Shown: in pieces, positions 8,498-17,008 of the stretch | Position numbering within the stretch: position 1 is the stretch's first letter | How the letters are laid out: every line of letters starts with the position of its first letter | NCBI RefSeq assembly: GCF_020422885.1 | Contig: NZ_CP084622.1 | Coordinates: 4,235,001-4,299,000, forward strand | Length of the DNA stretch: 64,000 nt | Direction of reading: 5' to 3' | Origin: Mesobacillus sp. S13 | GTDB lineage: Bacteria; Bacillota; Bacilli; Bacillales; Cytobacillaceae | Translations under genes and position numbers: made by a program | Notes under the pieces: generated by a model | The model's input: only the letters and a program-made list of their open reading frames with translations | Told to the model about the DNA's origin: nothing | Databases searched by the model: none

Positions 8498-9608
8498 TTA
8501 CTCACTCAAACTCAACTTAGATCGCAAATAAGCATCAATAAACATATCGATATCCCCATCCATGACGCCTTGCACATTGCCGGATTCGGCACCGGTGCGG
8601 TGATCCTTGACCATGGAGTACGGGTGGAATACATAAGAACGAATTTGGCTGCCCCATCCTATTTCTTTTTGCTCACCGCGGATTTCGTCCAGCTCGGCTT
8701 GCTGCTGTTCGATTTCGCGCTGATAAAGCTTTGCTTTCAGCATCTTCATTGACGTTTCACGGTTCTTAATCTGTGAGCGTTCAGCCTGTGATGATACAAC
8801 GACACCTGTCGGCAAGTGGGTGATACGAACGGCGGAGTCAGTCGTGTTAATGTGCTGACCGCCGGCGCCGCTTGCACGGTACGTATCGATTTTCAGGTCT
8901 TCCGTACGGATTTCGATCTCGATTTCGTTATTGAACTCCGGCATAACTTCGCAAGATACGAATGAAGTATGACGGCGTCCTGAAGAATCGAACGGTGATA
9001 TACGTACGAGACGGTGTACGCCTTTTTCTGCCTTCAAATAGCCGTATGCATTGTGGCCGTTAATCTTTAAAGTGACACTCTTGATTCCTGCTTCGTCTCC
9101 TGGCAGGTAATCCAGCGTCTCAACCTTGAAGCCGCGTTTTTCAGCCCAGCGAGTGTACATGCGCAACAGCATAGAGCCCCAGTCCTGGGATTCCGTTCCG
9201 CCAGCGCCTGGGTGCAATTCAAGAATGGCATTATTTTTATCATGTTCTTCACTCAACAATAGTTGAAGCTCGAACTCACTCATGCGCTCTTTGAACTCAA
9301 CAAGCTCCTTCTCCAAGTCCTCACGAAGATCCGCGTCGTCTTCCTCTTTTACAAGCTCATAAGTCAAATCAAGATTTTCGTAAGTCTCGTTCAGCTCGTT
9401 AAAAACATTCACCTGTTCTTTAAGCGCATTGGCTTCATTGATGACAACCTGTGCCTTCTGCTGGTCATCCCAGAAGTCTGGTGCAAGCATGCCATCTTCT
9501 AGCTCTGCGATCCGCGCTTCTTTATTTTCGAGGTCAAAGAGACCCCCTGAAGTCCGCTAATTTCTTAGCTGTTTTCTCAAGCTCATTCCTGATATCTGCT
9601 AATTCCAT
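8498..9608 (-). CDS. prfB: Peptide chain release factor 2, with programmed +1 frameshift
   Basis: RF2 reads UGA and UAA stop codons. The gene is in two frames: ATG 9608 opens 24 codons ending CTT, then an in-frame TGA (9536-9534), then the main frame runs to 8498. Reading CTT-T-GAC in +1 gives 369 residues, normal for RF2. The GGQ peptidyl-hydrolysis motif is present ([13 protein letters not shown]). GAGGTGA precedes the start. Low RF2 makes ribosomes pause at UGA and shift, giving autoregulation as in E. coli and B. subtilis. Any annotation starting at 9490 loses the N-terminus. Confidence 0.97.
9533..9548 (-). promoter_or_regulatory. prfB programmed frameshift site
   Basis: Minus strand reads AGGGGGTCTCTTTGAC: an internal Shine-Dalgarno-like AGGGGG, then the slip codon CTT and the UGA stop with C after it. 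This is the conserved RF2 recoding signal with one base changed from the E. coli version. Confidence 0.96.
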
Positions 9609-9663
9609 ATCATTCACCTCATAAATTAGTTACTTTCCATTATACCGTATTGTATGTTCCAAG

Positions 9664-9690
9664 GAAAAAGAGAGCCGAAATCCGGCCCTC
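9664..9690 (-). terminator. Terminator of secA
   Basis: GAGGGCCG / CGGCTCTC stem (one G-T pair) and TTTTTCC on the minus strand, so prfB is not simply read through from secA. Confidence 0.85.
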
Positions 9691-9719
9691 TTGATTGAAA
9701 AATTATTCTGCGCTAGAAC

Positions 9720-12233
9720 TTACTCTGCTTTGCCACAGCAGTTCTTGTATTTCTTGCCGCTGCCACAGATACATGGGTCATTACGGCCGACATCCATTGA
9801 TTTGACGACAGGCTTTTTCTTCACTTTGCCGCCTTCGTCTTCCTTCGGATTCACCGCATGGCCTTTTGCTACTTCCTGGCGCTCAAGGTTGCTGCGGATT
9901 TCAGCTTTCATGATATATTTCGCAACGTCGTCTTCAATGGAAAGGACCATGTTTTCGAACATTGCGAAGCCTTCATGCTGGTATTCGCGCAGTGGATCGA
10001 TCTGGCCGTACGCACGCAGGTGGATACCCTGGCGCAGCTGGTCCATCTGGTCGATATGGTCCATCCACTTTGAGTCAACCGAACGAAGCACGATAACTTT
10101 TTCAAATTCGCGCATTTGCTCGTCTGTCAACATTTCTTCTTTTTCATTATAGCGTTCTTTAACCTTCGCCATGATGGCTTCAATGATTTCATCCTGCTCT
10201 TTGCCGCGAAGAACTTCTGCAGTGATGTCGCCTTCGTGTAGCAGGTTACCGTTCACGTAGTCGATGATGCTGTTCAGATCCCATTTTTCCATATCCTCGC
10301 CTGCCGGAGTATGGGCAGAGACGTTGCGCTCCAATGCAGATCTAATCATTCTTTCTACGATTTCACGGAGGTTTTCAGATTCAAGAACCTCATCGCGCTG
10401 CTTGTAGATGATTTCGCGCTGCTGGCGAAGAACATCATCGTACTGAAGCAACTGCTTACGTGCATCGAAGTTGTTGCCCTCAACACGTTTTTGCGCGGAT
10501 TCAACGGCTCTTGAAACCATTTTGCTTTGGATCGGCTGGGTATCATCCATACCAAGGCGCTCCATCATTGTTTTCATATTGTCAGAACCGAAGCGGCGCA
10601 TCAGTTCATCTTCCATGGAAAGATAGAACTGCGTCACACCTGGGTCCCCCTGACGTCCGGAACGTCCGCGTAGCTGGTTGTCGATACGACGGCTCTCGTG
10701 ACGCTCCGTACCAATAACAGCAAGACCGCCAATCTCTTTTACGCCTTCGCCAAGCTTGATGTCCGTACCACGGCCTGCCATGTTTGTCGCAATCGTAACC
10801 GAGCCCTGATGACCGGCTTCAGCAATGATTTCCGCTTCACGCTCATGGTTTTTCGCGTTCAATACATTATGCTTAATTCCCTTTTTCGTTAAAAACGCAG
10901 AAATGATTTCCGACGTTTCAATCGCAACCGTACCAACAAGAACTGGCTGGCCAGCCTGGTGACGCTCGGCGATGTCATCGGCCACTGCCTTAAACTTGCC
11001 TTGCATTGATGCGTAAATTAAATCCGGACGGTCGTCACGGGCGATTGGACGGTTCGTCGGAATGACGACAACGTTCATATTGTAAATATTGCGGAATTCC
11101 TCTTCCTCTGTCTTCGCCGTACCCGTCATACCAGACAGTTTTTCATACATACGGAAGTAGTTCTGGAATGTAATTGTCGCAAGCGTCATGCTTTCGTTCT
11201 GGATCTCAAGGCCCTCTTTTGCCTCGATTGCCTGGTGCAAGCCTTCGCTGTAACGGCGGCCCTTCATTAGACGGCCAGTGAACTGGTCAACGATGACGAT
11301 TTCGCCGTCCTGGACGACATAATCCACATCCTTGTGCATGCTCGCCTGGGCTTTCATCGCCTGGTTGATATGGTGAAGCAATGTCACATGCTTGATGTCA
11401 AAAAGGTTCTCGATGCCAAAAGCCTTCTCGGACTTCGTAATCCCTTCCTCCGTCAACTGGACACCCTTCGTTTTTTCATCATATGTGTAGTCCTCTTCAC
11501 GCTTTAGCGTGCGAACGAATGCATTCGCCTGAATGTACAACGCCGCAGACTTTTGCGCAGAGCCGGAAATGATCAATGGCGTACGCGCTTCATCGATCAA
11601 GATGGAGTCAACTTCATCGATTACACAGAAGTGCAATGGACGCTGAACCTTCTGATCACTGTAAAGCACCATGTTATCGCGCAAATAATCGAAGCCGAAC
11701 TCATTGTTCGTACCATAAGTGATATCAGCACGGTACGCTTCCTGCTTCTCTTCCTTCGTCATGCTGTTCAGGTTCAATCCGACTGTCAGGCCAAGGAACT
11801 CATACAGCTTGCCCATCTCAACAGCGTCACGGCTTGCAAGATATTCGTTGACCGTGATAACGTGCACGCCACGTCCAGTGATCGCGTTCAGATAAACCGG
11901 CATTGTCGCTGTAAGGGTTTTACCTTCACCAGTCTTCATCTCGGAGATATTTCCCTCGTGAAGAGCGATACCACCCATCAGTTGAACTTTATAAGGGTAA
12001 AGGCCCAGGACACGCTTGGCACCTTCACGTACGACAGCAAAAGCTTCAATCAGCAAGTCATCAGTAGATGCGCCGTTCTGGTAACGGTTCTTGAATTCCT
12101 CCGTCTTTTCCCTAAGCTGGTCATCAGACAGCTTTTCCATATCGCCTGCAAGCGCATCGATTTGGTCTGCCATTTTCGTCAATTTCTTGATATCGCGTTT
12201 ATTCTGGTCGAAAATTTTCGTTAAAATCCCCAT
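9720..12233 (-). CDS. secA: Preprotein translocase ATPase SecA
   Basis: 837 residues, the usual Bacillus length. Motor motifs are intact: [14 protein letters not shown] (Walker A), [18 protein letters not shown] (Walker B), NMAGRGTDI and [13 protein letters not shown] in the second helicase domain. The C-terminal zinc site [16 protein letters not shown], used for SecB or phospholipid binding, is present. It powers Sec export of the many secreted proteins in this window. The order hpf - secA - prfB is as in B. subtilis, except that a DUF1028 gene lies between hpf and secA. Confidence 0.98.
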   Translation of the reverse strand: MGILTKIFDQNKRDIKKLTKMADQIDALAGDMEKLSDDQLREKTEEFKNRYQNGASTDDLLIEAFAVVREGAKRVLGLYPYKVQLMGGIALHEGNISEMKTGEGKTLTATMPVYLNAITGRGVHVITVNEYLASRDAVEMGKLYEFLGLTVGLNLNSMTKEEKQEAYRADITYGTNNEFGFDYLRDNMVLYSDQKVQRPLHFCVIDEVDSILIDEARTPLIISGSAQKSAALYIQANAFVRTLKREEDYTYDEKTKGVQLTEEGITKSEKAFGIENLFDIKHVTLLHHINQAMKAQASMHKDVDYVVQDGEIVIVDQFTGRLMKGRRYSEGLHQAIEAKEGLEIQNESMTLATITFQNYFRMYEKLSGMTGTAKTEEEEFRNIYNMNVVVIPTNRPIARDDRPDLIYASMQGKFKAVADDIAERHQAGQPVLVGTVAIETSEIISAFLTKKGIKHNVLNAKNHEREAEIIAEAGHQGSVTIATNMAGRGTDIKLGEGVKEIGGLAVIGTERHESRRIDNQLRGRSGRQGDPGVTQFYLSMEDELMRRFGSDNMKTMMERLGMDDTQPIQSKMVSRAVESAQKRVEGNNFDARKQLLQYDDVLRQQREIIYKQRDEVLESENLREIVERMIRSALERNVSAHTPAGEDMEKWDLNSIIDYVNGNLLHEGDITAEVLRGKEQDEIIEAIMAKVKERYNEKEEMLTDEQMREFEKVIVLRSVDSKWMDHIDQMDQLRQGIHLRAYGQIDPLREYQHEGFAMFENMVLSIEDDVAKYIMKAEIRSNLERQEVAKGHAVNPKEDEGGKVKKKPVVKSMDVGRNDPCICGSGKKYKNCCGKAE

Positions 12234-12295
12234 ACAGACGCTCCTTTTATCTATTGAATCTAGTTGATTTCGATTGTTAAAAATTGTCCCAAAGA

Positions 12296-12324
12296 AAAAA
12301 GATTCGCTGTAAACGCACCGAATC
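12296..12324 (-). terminator. Terminator-like hairpin upstream of secA
   Basis: Minus-strand GATTCG / CGAATC stem with a 12-nt loop and a TTTTTT tail, 60 bp before the secA start. It is the second such hairpin after the DUF1028 gene, so it could be a backup terminator or an attenuator in a secA leader. Confidence 0.5.
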
Positions 12325-12407
12325 CCTTTTAGAAAAATTCGATTTATTTCTTCTTACTATTCTACCACTTACAAATGGGGGTGACAACCAATCGAAAAAG
12401 GTGAAAA

Positions 12408-12433
12408 GTCCCACTGTCGGCTGACAGTGGGAC
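12408..12433 (-). terminator. Terminator of the DUF1028 gene
   Basis: Perfect GTCCCACTGTC / GACAGTGGGAC stem followed by TTTTCACC on the minus strand. Confidence 0.85.
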
Positions 12434-12439
12434 CATGTA

Positions 12440-13282
12440 TTATTGATTTTTCATAAACTCCAAAACTTCGAGGTCGATTTTGCCCTTCTCCTGCTCTCGT
12501 TCTTCGAAGTTTTCAGTGTGGATGTAGGCAGTGAGCGCTTTGTAGAGCTCTTCGTCGTCAGATGGATTGGCCTTTAGGTAATCAAGACGCTTGAGGTGCT
12601 GGACGATTGTTTCCCTGATTTCACCTTCAATTGCCACTATGTTCTGAGGCTTTGCTTTTGCAAAATAAAGCTGCTGCAAGCCGTAAATGCGAATCAATTC
12701 AGTGATTGGCTCCGGATGGTCGTCGACACGGAGATCGATGTAACGATCGTTGTAGCCGCCATAGCCGCCCTTCTCCTTGACGACAAGGAGAGCCGCCGAC
12801 TGCTGGCCCCTGCTGTCACCGCCAGCTTGCTGTCCGGCGTCTAGTGCCTGAAGCAGCCGATGCGCGAGCGGCCCCTCCGTCGATTCAAACGTTTCAGCCA
12901 TCGCCTTCACTGTATTTTCATCTACTAAAATATTCCCCTGCGCCGCAAAGTGCTTACCTGTCACTCCGCCTGCCCAGTCATAACAATATGTACCTGTAAA
13001 AGTTGCACCGTTTCCTTCGGCGTCAATCAAGCCAACCTGGCGCATCTCCTTGTCAGGATCATCCTTCGTGATCAGCTCCATCACTTCCTCAGCTGATTTC
13101 CCCTGGGCCATCAACTCAAGTGCCTGTGGTCCATATGCCGTATTTGCGTATGACTGTGTCGCCACAGCTCCAACTCCAGCCTTCGCAAACGGAACAACCG
13201 CCCCTACTCCAAGAAATTTAGATTGAACGGCAATCCCCCACTCTTTTTCCTGTGGGTCATAACCTACGATAGAAAATGTCAT
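12440..13282 (-). CDS. DUF1028 (Ntn-hydrolase-like) protein
   Basis: 280 residues beginning MTFSIVGYDPQEKEWGIAVQ, the conserved start of DUF1028; the fold is related to N-terminal-nucleophile hydrolases. The conserved core continues through VGAVATQSYANTAYGP and a C-terminal extension of ~60 residues. ATG 13282 is chosen because AGGAGG lies 8 nt upstream. Substrate unknown. Flanked by terminators on both sides, so a separate transcription unit inserted between hpf and secA. Confidence 0.85.
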   Translation of the reverse strand: MTFSIVGYDPQEKEWGIAVQSKFLGVGAVVPFAKAGVGAVATQSYANTAYGPQALELMAQGKSAEEVMELITKDDPDKEMRQVGLIDAEGNGATFTGTYCYDWAGGVTGKHFAAQGNILVDENTVKAMAETFESTEGPLAHRLLQALDAGQQAGGDSRGQQSAALLVVKEKGGYGGYNDRYIDLRVDDHPEPITELIRIYGLQQLYFAKAKPQNIVAIEGEIRETIVQHLKRLDYLKANPSDDEELYKALTAYIHTENFEEREQEKGKIDLEVLEFMKNQ

Positions 13283-13346
13283 ATGTATCGCCTCCTGTAA
13301 AAACATTTCGGCACTCGGCATAATATTTCCTTCAAAAGAACATATT

Positions 13347-13376
13347 AAAACCCACAGCCAATTTCTGACTGTGGGT
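13347..13376 (-). terminator. Terminator of hpf
   Basis: ACCCACAG / CTGTGGGT stem with a short T tail on the minus strand. Confidence 0.75.
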
Positions 13377-13397
13377 AGAGTTTATGGTTTTTTGGTT

Positions 13398-13943
13398 TTA
13401 TTGAGCTTCAATCAAACCATATCGTCCGTCGTTACGCTTGTAAACAACGTTTGTTTGGTTTGTTTCAGCGTTTGTGAAGACGTAGAAGCTGTGGCCCAGC
13501 ATGTTCATTTGCAGGATGGCCTCTTCGCTGTCCATTGGCTTCAGGTCGAAGCTCTTAGTACGGACAACTTCAAGGTCCTCATCTTCTTCAACCTGCTCAA
13601 CTTCTGTGAAAATTGGAGCGTAATCCTTCAAGCTATCCTTTTCACGGAACTTGCGGTTGACCTTTGTTTTATGCTTGCGGATTTGACGCTCAAGCTTATC
13701 CGTGATCAAATCGATCGCAGCATACATATCTTCATGAAGCTCCTCGGCGCGAAGCACAAGGTCCTTCATCGGAATCGTAATTTCAACTTTTGCTTTTTTA
13801 TCCTGGTAAACTTTCAGGTTAACGTTCACATTGGCATTGGGTGACTCGGTAAAATACCGGTCAAGCTTCGCAACCTTCTTCTCTACATACTCTCTGATTG
13901 CTGGCGTTACCTCAATGTTTTCTCCACGAATGTTGTAGTTCAT
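13398..13943 (-). CDS. hpf: Ribosome hibernation promoting factor, long form
   Basis: 181 residues. The N-terminal ~100 (MNYNIRGENIEVTPAIREYV...) are the S30AE domain that sits in the decoding centre. A charged linker and the C-terminal dimerisation domain (EEAILQMNMLGHSFYVFTN) make it the long form that pairs 70S ribosomes into 100S particles. Start ATG 13943 has AAAGGAGGAG upstream; 30 further codons before it are open but lack a start signal. A SigB-like promoter precedes it, matching the stress control of B. subtilis yvyD. Confidence 0.96.
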   Translation of the reverse strand: MNYNIRGENIEVTPAIREYVEKKVAKLDRYFTESPNANVNVNLKVYQDKKAKVEITIPMKDLVLRAEELHEDMYAAIDLITDKLERQIRKHKTKVNRKFREKDSLKDYAPIFTEVEQVEEDEDLEVVRTKSFDLKPMDSEEAILQMNMLGHSFYVFTNAETNQTNVVYKRNDGRYGLIEAQ

Positions 13944-13989
13944 AGTGGACTCCTCCTTTGGGATATGACTATGTATTACTAATTCTATT

Positions 13990-14015
13990 TTACCCCAAAG
14001 AACTCCTGCAAAAAC
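13990..14015 (-). promoter_or_regulatory. Candidate SigB promoter of hpf
   Basis: Minus strand GTTTTT-N14-GGGTAA against the SigB consensus GTTTAA-N12-14-GGGTAT, 47 bp upstream of the hpf start. Confidence 0.5.
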
Positions 14016-14092
14016 AGTCTGAAGATTTGACATTTTTATGTCTGTTTTTACCGTCGGAATAGTGGATAATTTGTAGGAACTTGTCCTAATAC

Positions 14093-14117
14093 GAAAAAAC
14101 CGCCCGATTAGGCGGTT
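14093..14117 (-). terminator. Terminator of the flaG-fliD-fliS-fliT operon
   Basis: ACCGCC / GGGCGGT stem with TTTTTT on the minus strand; the hairpin begins at the fliT stop codon. Confidence 0.88.
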
Positions 14118-14455
14118 TAGTTGCGTTTATCGTAGAACATTCCGTCAACGGATACGGAAGCATATGGGTTTTGGTACATATCTGATTTTTCCTTACGGTT
14201 CTTCAGATCTTTCAAATCCTTTTGGATCAGTGTTTTTTCTTTTGCTAAAAGCACATCGAGCTTTTGGTTGAGTTTGATAACTTTTTCAGCCAGCTCGGCT
14301 TCTTCAGGATTCGGCCGTTTAATTTCTTTCAAAAAAATATCCCGCTCAGCGAGCAGCTTATCCAGGAGCAGGATTTTCTCATCCCGATCAAATGTGCCTT
14401 CAAGCACTTGGACTAGCTTAGCTGTTGTTTCGTAAAACCTTTCCAGCGGGCTCAT
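14117..14455 (-). CDS. fliT: Flagellar chaperone FliT
   Basis: 112 residues, mostly helical, charged and Leu-rich (LLLDKLLAERDIFLKEIKRP), the length of Bacillus FliT, the export chaperone of the FliD filament cap. Its start overlaps the fliS stop by 1 bp. Assignment rests mainly on position after fliD-fliS and general resemblance. Confidence 0.85.
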   Translation of the reverse strand: MSPLERFYETTAKLVQVLEGTFDRDEKILLLDKLLAERDIFLKEIKRPNPEEAELAEKVIKLNQKLDVLLAKEKTLIQKDLKDLKNRKEKSDMYQNPYASVSVDGMFYDKRN

Positions 14456-14856
14456 TATACTCTTCCGTCCGGGGAGAATTGCTTTTGTCTGTTAATTTGG
14501 ATGACCTGCTTCCAAGTATCACGAAATTCCGTTACCAGGCCTTCCACTTCATCCAGGATTTCAAGGTCATTCTTAATATTTGCTTCCACAAGCCTTCTAA
14601 GCATGTAGTCATACATGCTCATCATTTGTTTTCCAACCTCAATATCGGGATTAAGCGTGACCATCAGCTCGCGGATAATGTCCTGAGCTCGTAAAATACT
14701 ATTATTTTTATCTTGAATGTTCTTTTCACCAATTGCTTTTTTTGCCTGGTGTATAAACTTCAAACATCCGTTATAAAGCATCAAAGTCAATTCGCCCGGT
14801 GAGGCAGTATTGACGGAATTTTGTTTATAGGATTGATAGGGATTTAAAATCGCCAT
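14455..14856 (-). CDS. fliS: Flagellin chaperone FliS
   Basis: 133 residues starting MAILNPYQSYKQNSVNTASPGELTLMLYNGC, typical of FliS, which binds the flagellin C-terminus before export and in Bacillus also affects FliW availability. ATG 14856 is preceded by AAGGAAG at 8 nt; an upstream in-frame start lacks an RBS. Third gene of the flaG operon. Confidence 0.95.
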   Translation of the reverse strand: MAILNPYQSYKQNSVNTASPGELTLMLYNGCLKFIHQAKKAIGEKNIQDKNNSILRAQDIIRELMVTLNPDIEVGKQMMSMYDYMLRRLVEANIKNDLEILDEVEGLVTEFRDTWKQVIQINRQKQFSPDGRV

Positions 14857-14872
14857 GAAAGCACTTCCTTCC

Positions 14873-16429
14873 TTACATGCCACTAAATTGAGACATCAGT
14901 TGGGCTGATTGTTCATTCGCTTTGTATATCGCTTTTTCCATAGCGGTGAATTGACGCCAATACCGATCTTCAACTTTTATCAATCGATTTTCAAAACGAT
15001 TGATTTGTTTATCAATATTGTTAAGATTTCTACCTAGTGTAAATTGCGAATTCGTCCGGAATACATTTCCTGCACGCGCTTCAATATTTTTAACTGTATT
15101 TTCAATTGTTGACCTCAACCTTAAAACAAGTCCTTGAGAATCTCCAGCGCCATTATTATTAAATAGCTGATAAATTGCATTAGGGTCATTTTTAATTGCT
15201 TCACGTAATTTGTTATCATCAATGATAAGCTTGCCACCATCTCGATAATTACTCGATGTTTTTATTCCAATGTCGGCCAGTTGATCGTAATTATCATTAA
15301 TACCATCTATGCCAGGTACTCCAAAAGTACCACCAAGGTCACTGCGCATTTTATTTAAAGCACCAATCAAAATGGAGTCGCCACGAAGCATACCGCTCTT
15401 AGCTTTCTCATCCCACAATTCCGCCTGCTTTTCAGTCATGCCCTCTCTATCTTCATCGGTTAAAGGTTGATATTTGCGGTATCGCTCTTCCTTAACTTCA
15501 CTGCTAATTTTTGAAATAGTTTCATTATACTTATCCACAAACTCTTTAACAGATTTAAAAACAGTCTCTTCATCTGTAGCAGAACTAACTTTAACACTTG
15601 ATGCAGTAGTTTTCTTAAGTGTGTACTCAAATCCATTTATAACAAAAATGTTTGATGAACGTGTTGTTCTTAAACCATTTATAGTAAAGTCAGCATTAAC
15701 ACCAGCCTTCCCCCTTGGAGGTATGTTACCAGCGTCCACTGCAAGCTGATTGTTATCGTCCATTTTTAATGCACTTGTCAAAAAGTCGCCACCCAAGTGT
15801 ATTTCTGCATCTCCTATAATATCTCCAGTATTTTTTGCTGATATAGAAAACTTCCCTGTAACTGAATCAAAAAATGCAATAACCCCTGCATTAGAATTAT
15901 TTATTTTATCAATAACCGTGTTTAATGAATCGACAGAAGGATCAATTGGTATAGGAGTCATGACCCCTAATTTCCCATCCTTCCCTATAGATTGAATGGT
16001 TATTTGGGTATCTGAAAAAGGTTGAGAGAACAATCCCCTCTGACTATCCAGGGTCTTGTTCGGATCAAAACCTTCAAGGTTCGTAACTACACTTCCATTG
16101 CTTGTCATATTTGCCGCTTCTGCAAGTGTATGAACTTGAAGGCTAGAATTCATATTGGATGTTGCACTAATACTCCTAACTGACACTGCACTTTCATCTG
16201 AGGTTGTTACAATCTTTTTAGTAAACGTGGAAGAACGGTACAAACCATTCTTAATTAATTCATCCAAATCTGCTAGCAACTTGTTCATTGTTCGATAATC
16301 ATCACGCTGCCATTCCATTAACTGCTTTTTTTGATGCAGTTTATTCAGTGGAATTCTTTCAGCTTTCATTAAGTCGCCTACAAGCGTATCAATATCCATT
16401 CCGCTGGCGAGACCGCCTATCCTTACCAT
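14873..16429 (-). CDS. fliD: Flagellar hook-associated protein 2 (filament cap) FliD
   Basis: 518 residues. FliD_N starts MVRIGGLASGMDIDTLVGDLMKAERIPL; FliD_C with paired coiled coils ends the protein (NIDKQINRFENRLIKVEDRYWRQFTAMEKAI). It caps the growing filament and guides flagellin folding. Full length. Lies between flaG and fliS with short spacing. Confidence 0.97.
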   Translation of the reverse strand: MVRIGGLASGMDIDTLVGDLMKAERIPLNKLHQKKQLMEWQRDDYRTMNKLLADLDELIKNGLYRSSTFTKKIVTTSDESAVSVRSISATSNMNSSLQVHTLAEAANMTSNGSVVTNLEGFDPNKTLDSQRGLFSQPFSDTQITIQSIGKDGKLGVMTPIPIDPSVDSLNTVIDKINNSNAGVIAFFDSVTGKFSISAKNTGDIIGDAEIHLGGDFLTSALKMDDNNQLAVDAGNIPPRGKAGVNADFTINGLRTTRSSNIFVINGFEYTLKKTTASSVKVSSATDEETVFKSVKEFVDKYNETISKISSEVKEERYRKYQPLTDEDREGMTEKQAELWDEKAKSGMLRGDSILIGALNKMRSDLGGTFGVPGIDGINDNYDQLADIGIKTSSNYRDGGKLIIDDNKLREAIKNDPNAIYQLFNNNGAGDSQGLVLRLRSTIENTVKNIEARAGNVFRTNSQFTLGRNLNNIDKQINRFENRLIKVEDRYWRQFTAMEKAIYKANEQSAQLMSQFSGM

Positions 16430-16446
16430 TTTTCTGCACCTGCCTT

Positions 16447-16809
16447 CTATATTTTCTTATCTACAATCAAACCAAGGAATTCTGTCATCGCTGCGTAAAA
16501 GTCTAGCATTTTTTTCGGTGGGATTTCCCTGACAACTTCCTTTGTTTTTTCATCAACTAATGCTACATAGTATTCCTGCAACTTCTCATGATATTGGAAT
16601 TTCAAAGATGTTTGGGATTGCTGGAGGTATTTATTCAGTCCCTCAACTACACCTTCAATTTTCTCTCTTTGAACGACCTGAGATGCTTCTTCTGCAGTAA
16701 CAAGCTTATTCATTTCGGTGTCACCTTGCGCACCGATGTTGTCAATTTTCGTCTTAATCGTTTCGTAGATGTATGTACTTGGTGTATCTGAAGAGAGACG
16801 GTTAATCAT
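16447..16809 (-). CDS. flaG: FlaG family flagellar protein
   Basis: 120 residues. The C-terminal FlaG domain is clear (SLKFQYHEKLQEYYVALVDEKTKEVVREIPPKKMLDFYAAM). Equivalent to B. subtilis yvyC, first gene of the fliD operon, with a role in filament length in other bacteria. ATG 16809 follows GAGGAGG; the frame is open eight codons earlier without an RBS. A SigD promoter lies ~35 bp upstream. Confidence 0.92.
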   Translation of the reverse strand: MINRLSSDTPSTYIYETIKTKIDNIGAQGDTEMNKLVTAEEASQVVQREKIEGVVEGLNKYLQQSQTSLKFQYHEKLQEYYVALVDEKTKEVVREIPPKKMLDFYAAMTEFLGLIVDKKI

Positions 16810-16843
16810 GCCATTGCCTCCTCTAAAGCGCATTATATTTATT

Positions 16844-16870
16844 ATATCGGTACAACCATATCTCTCTTTA
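16844..16870 (-). promoter_or_regulatory. SigD promoter of the flaG-fliD operon
   Basis: TAAA-N15-ACCGATAT on the minus strand, almost the exact SigD consensus TAAA-N15-GCCGATAT. Confidence 0.85.
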
Positions 16871-16974
16871 ACTATTATGAAATAAAAATAATTACCACAT
16901 TTTAAAACGATGAAAACTTAGAATCTATGGCAGGTTATAATCCAGTTTTGAGTTAGTCACATTTTTAAATAACA

Positions 16975-16999
16975 GAAAAGGCTCCTCAATTGAGGAGCC
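16975..16999 (-). terminator. Terminator of the FnIII-repeat gene
   Basis: Perfect palindromic GGCTCCTCAA / TTGAGGAGCC hairpin followed by TTTTCTG on the minus strand. Confidence 0.88.
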
Positions 17000-17008
17000 A
17001 CATAAGCT

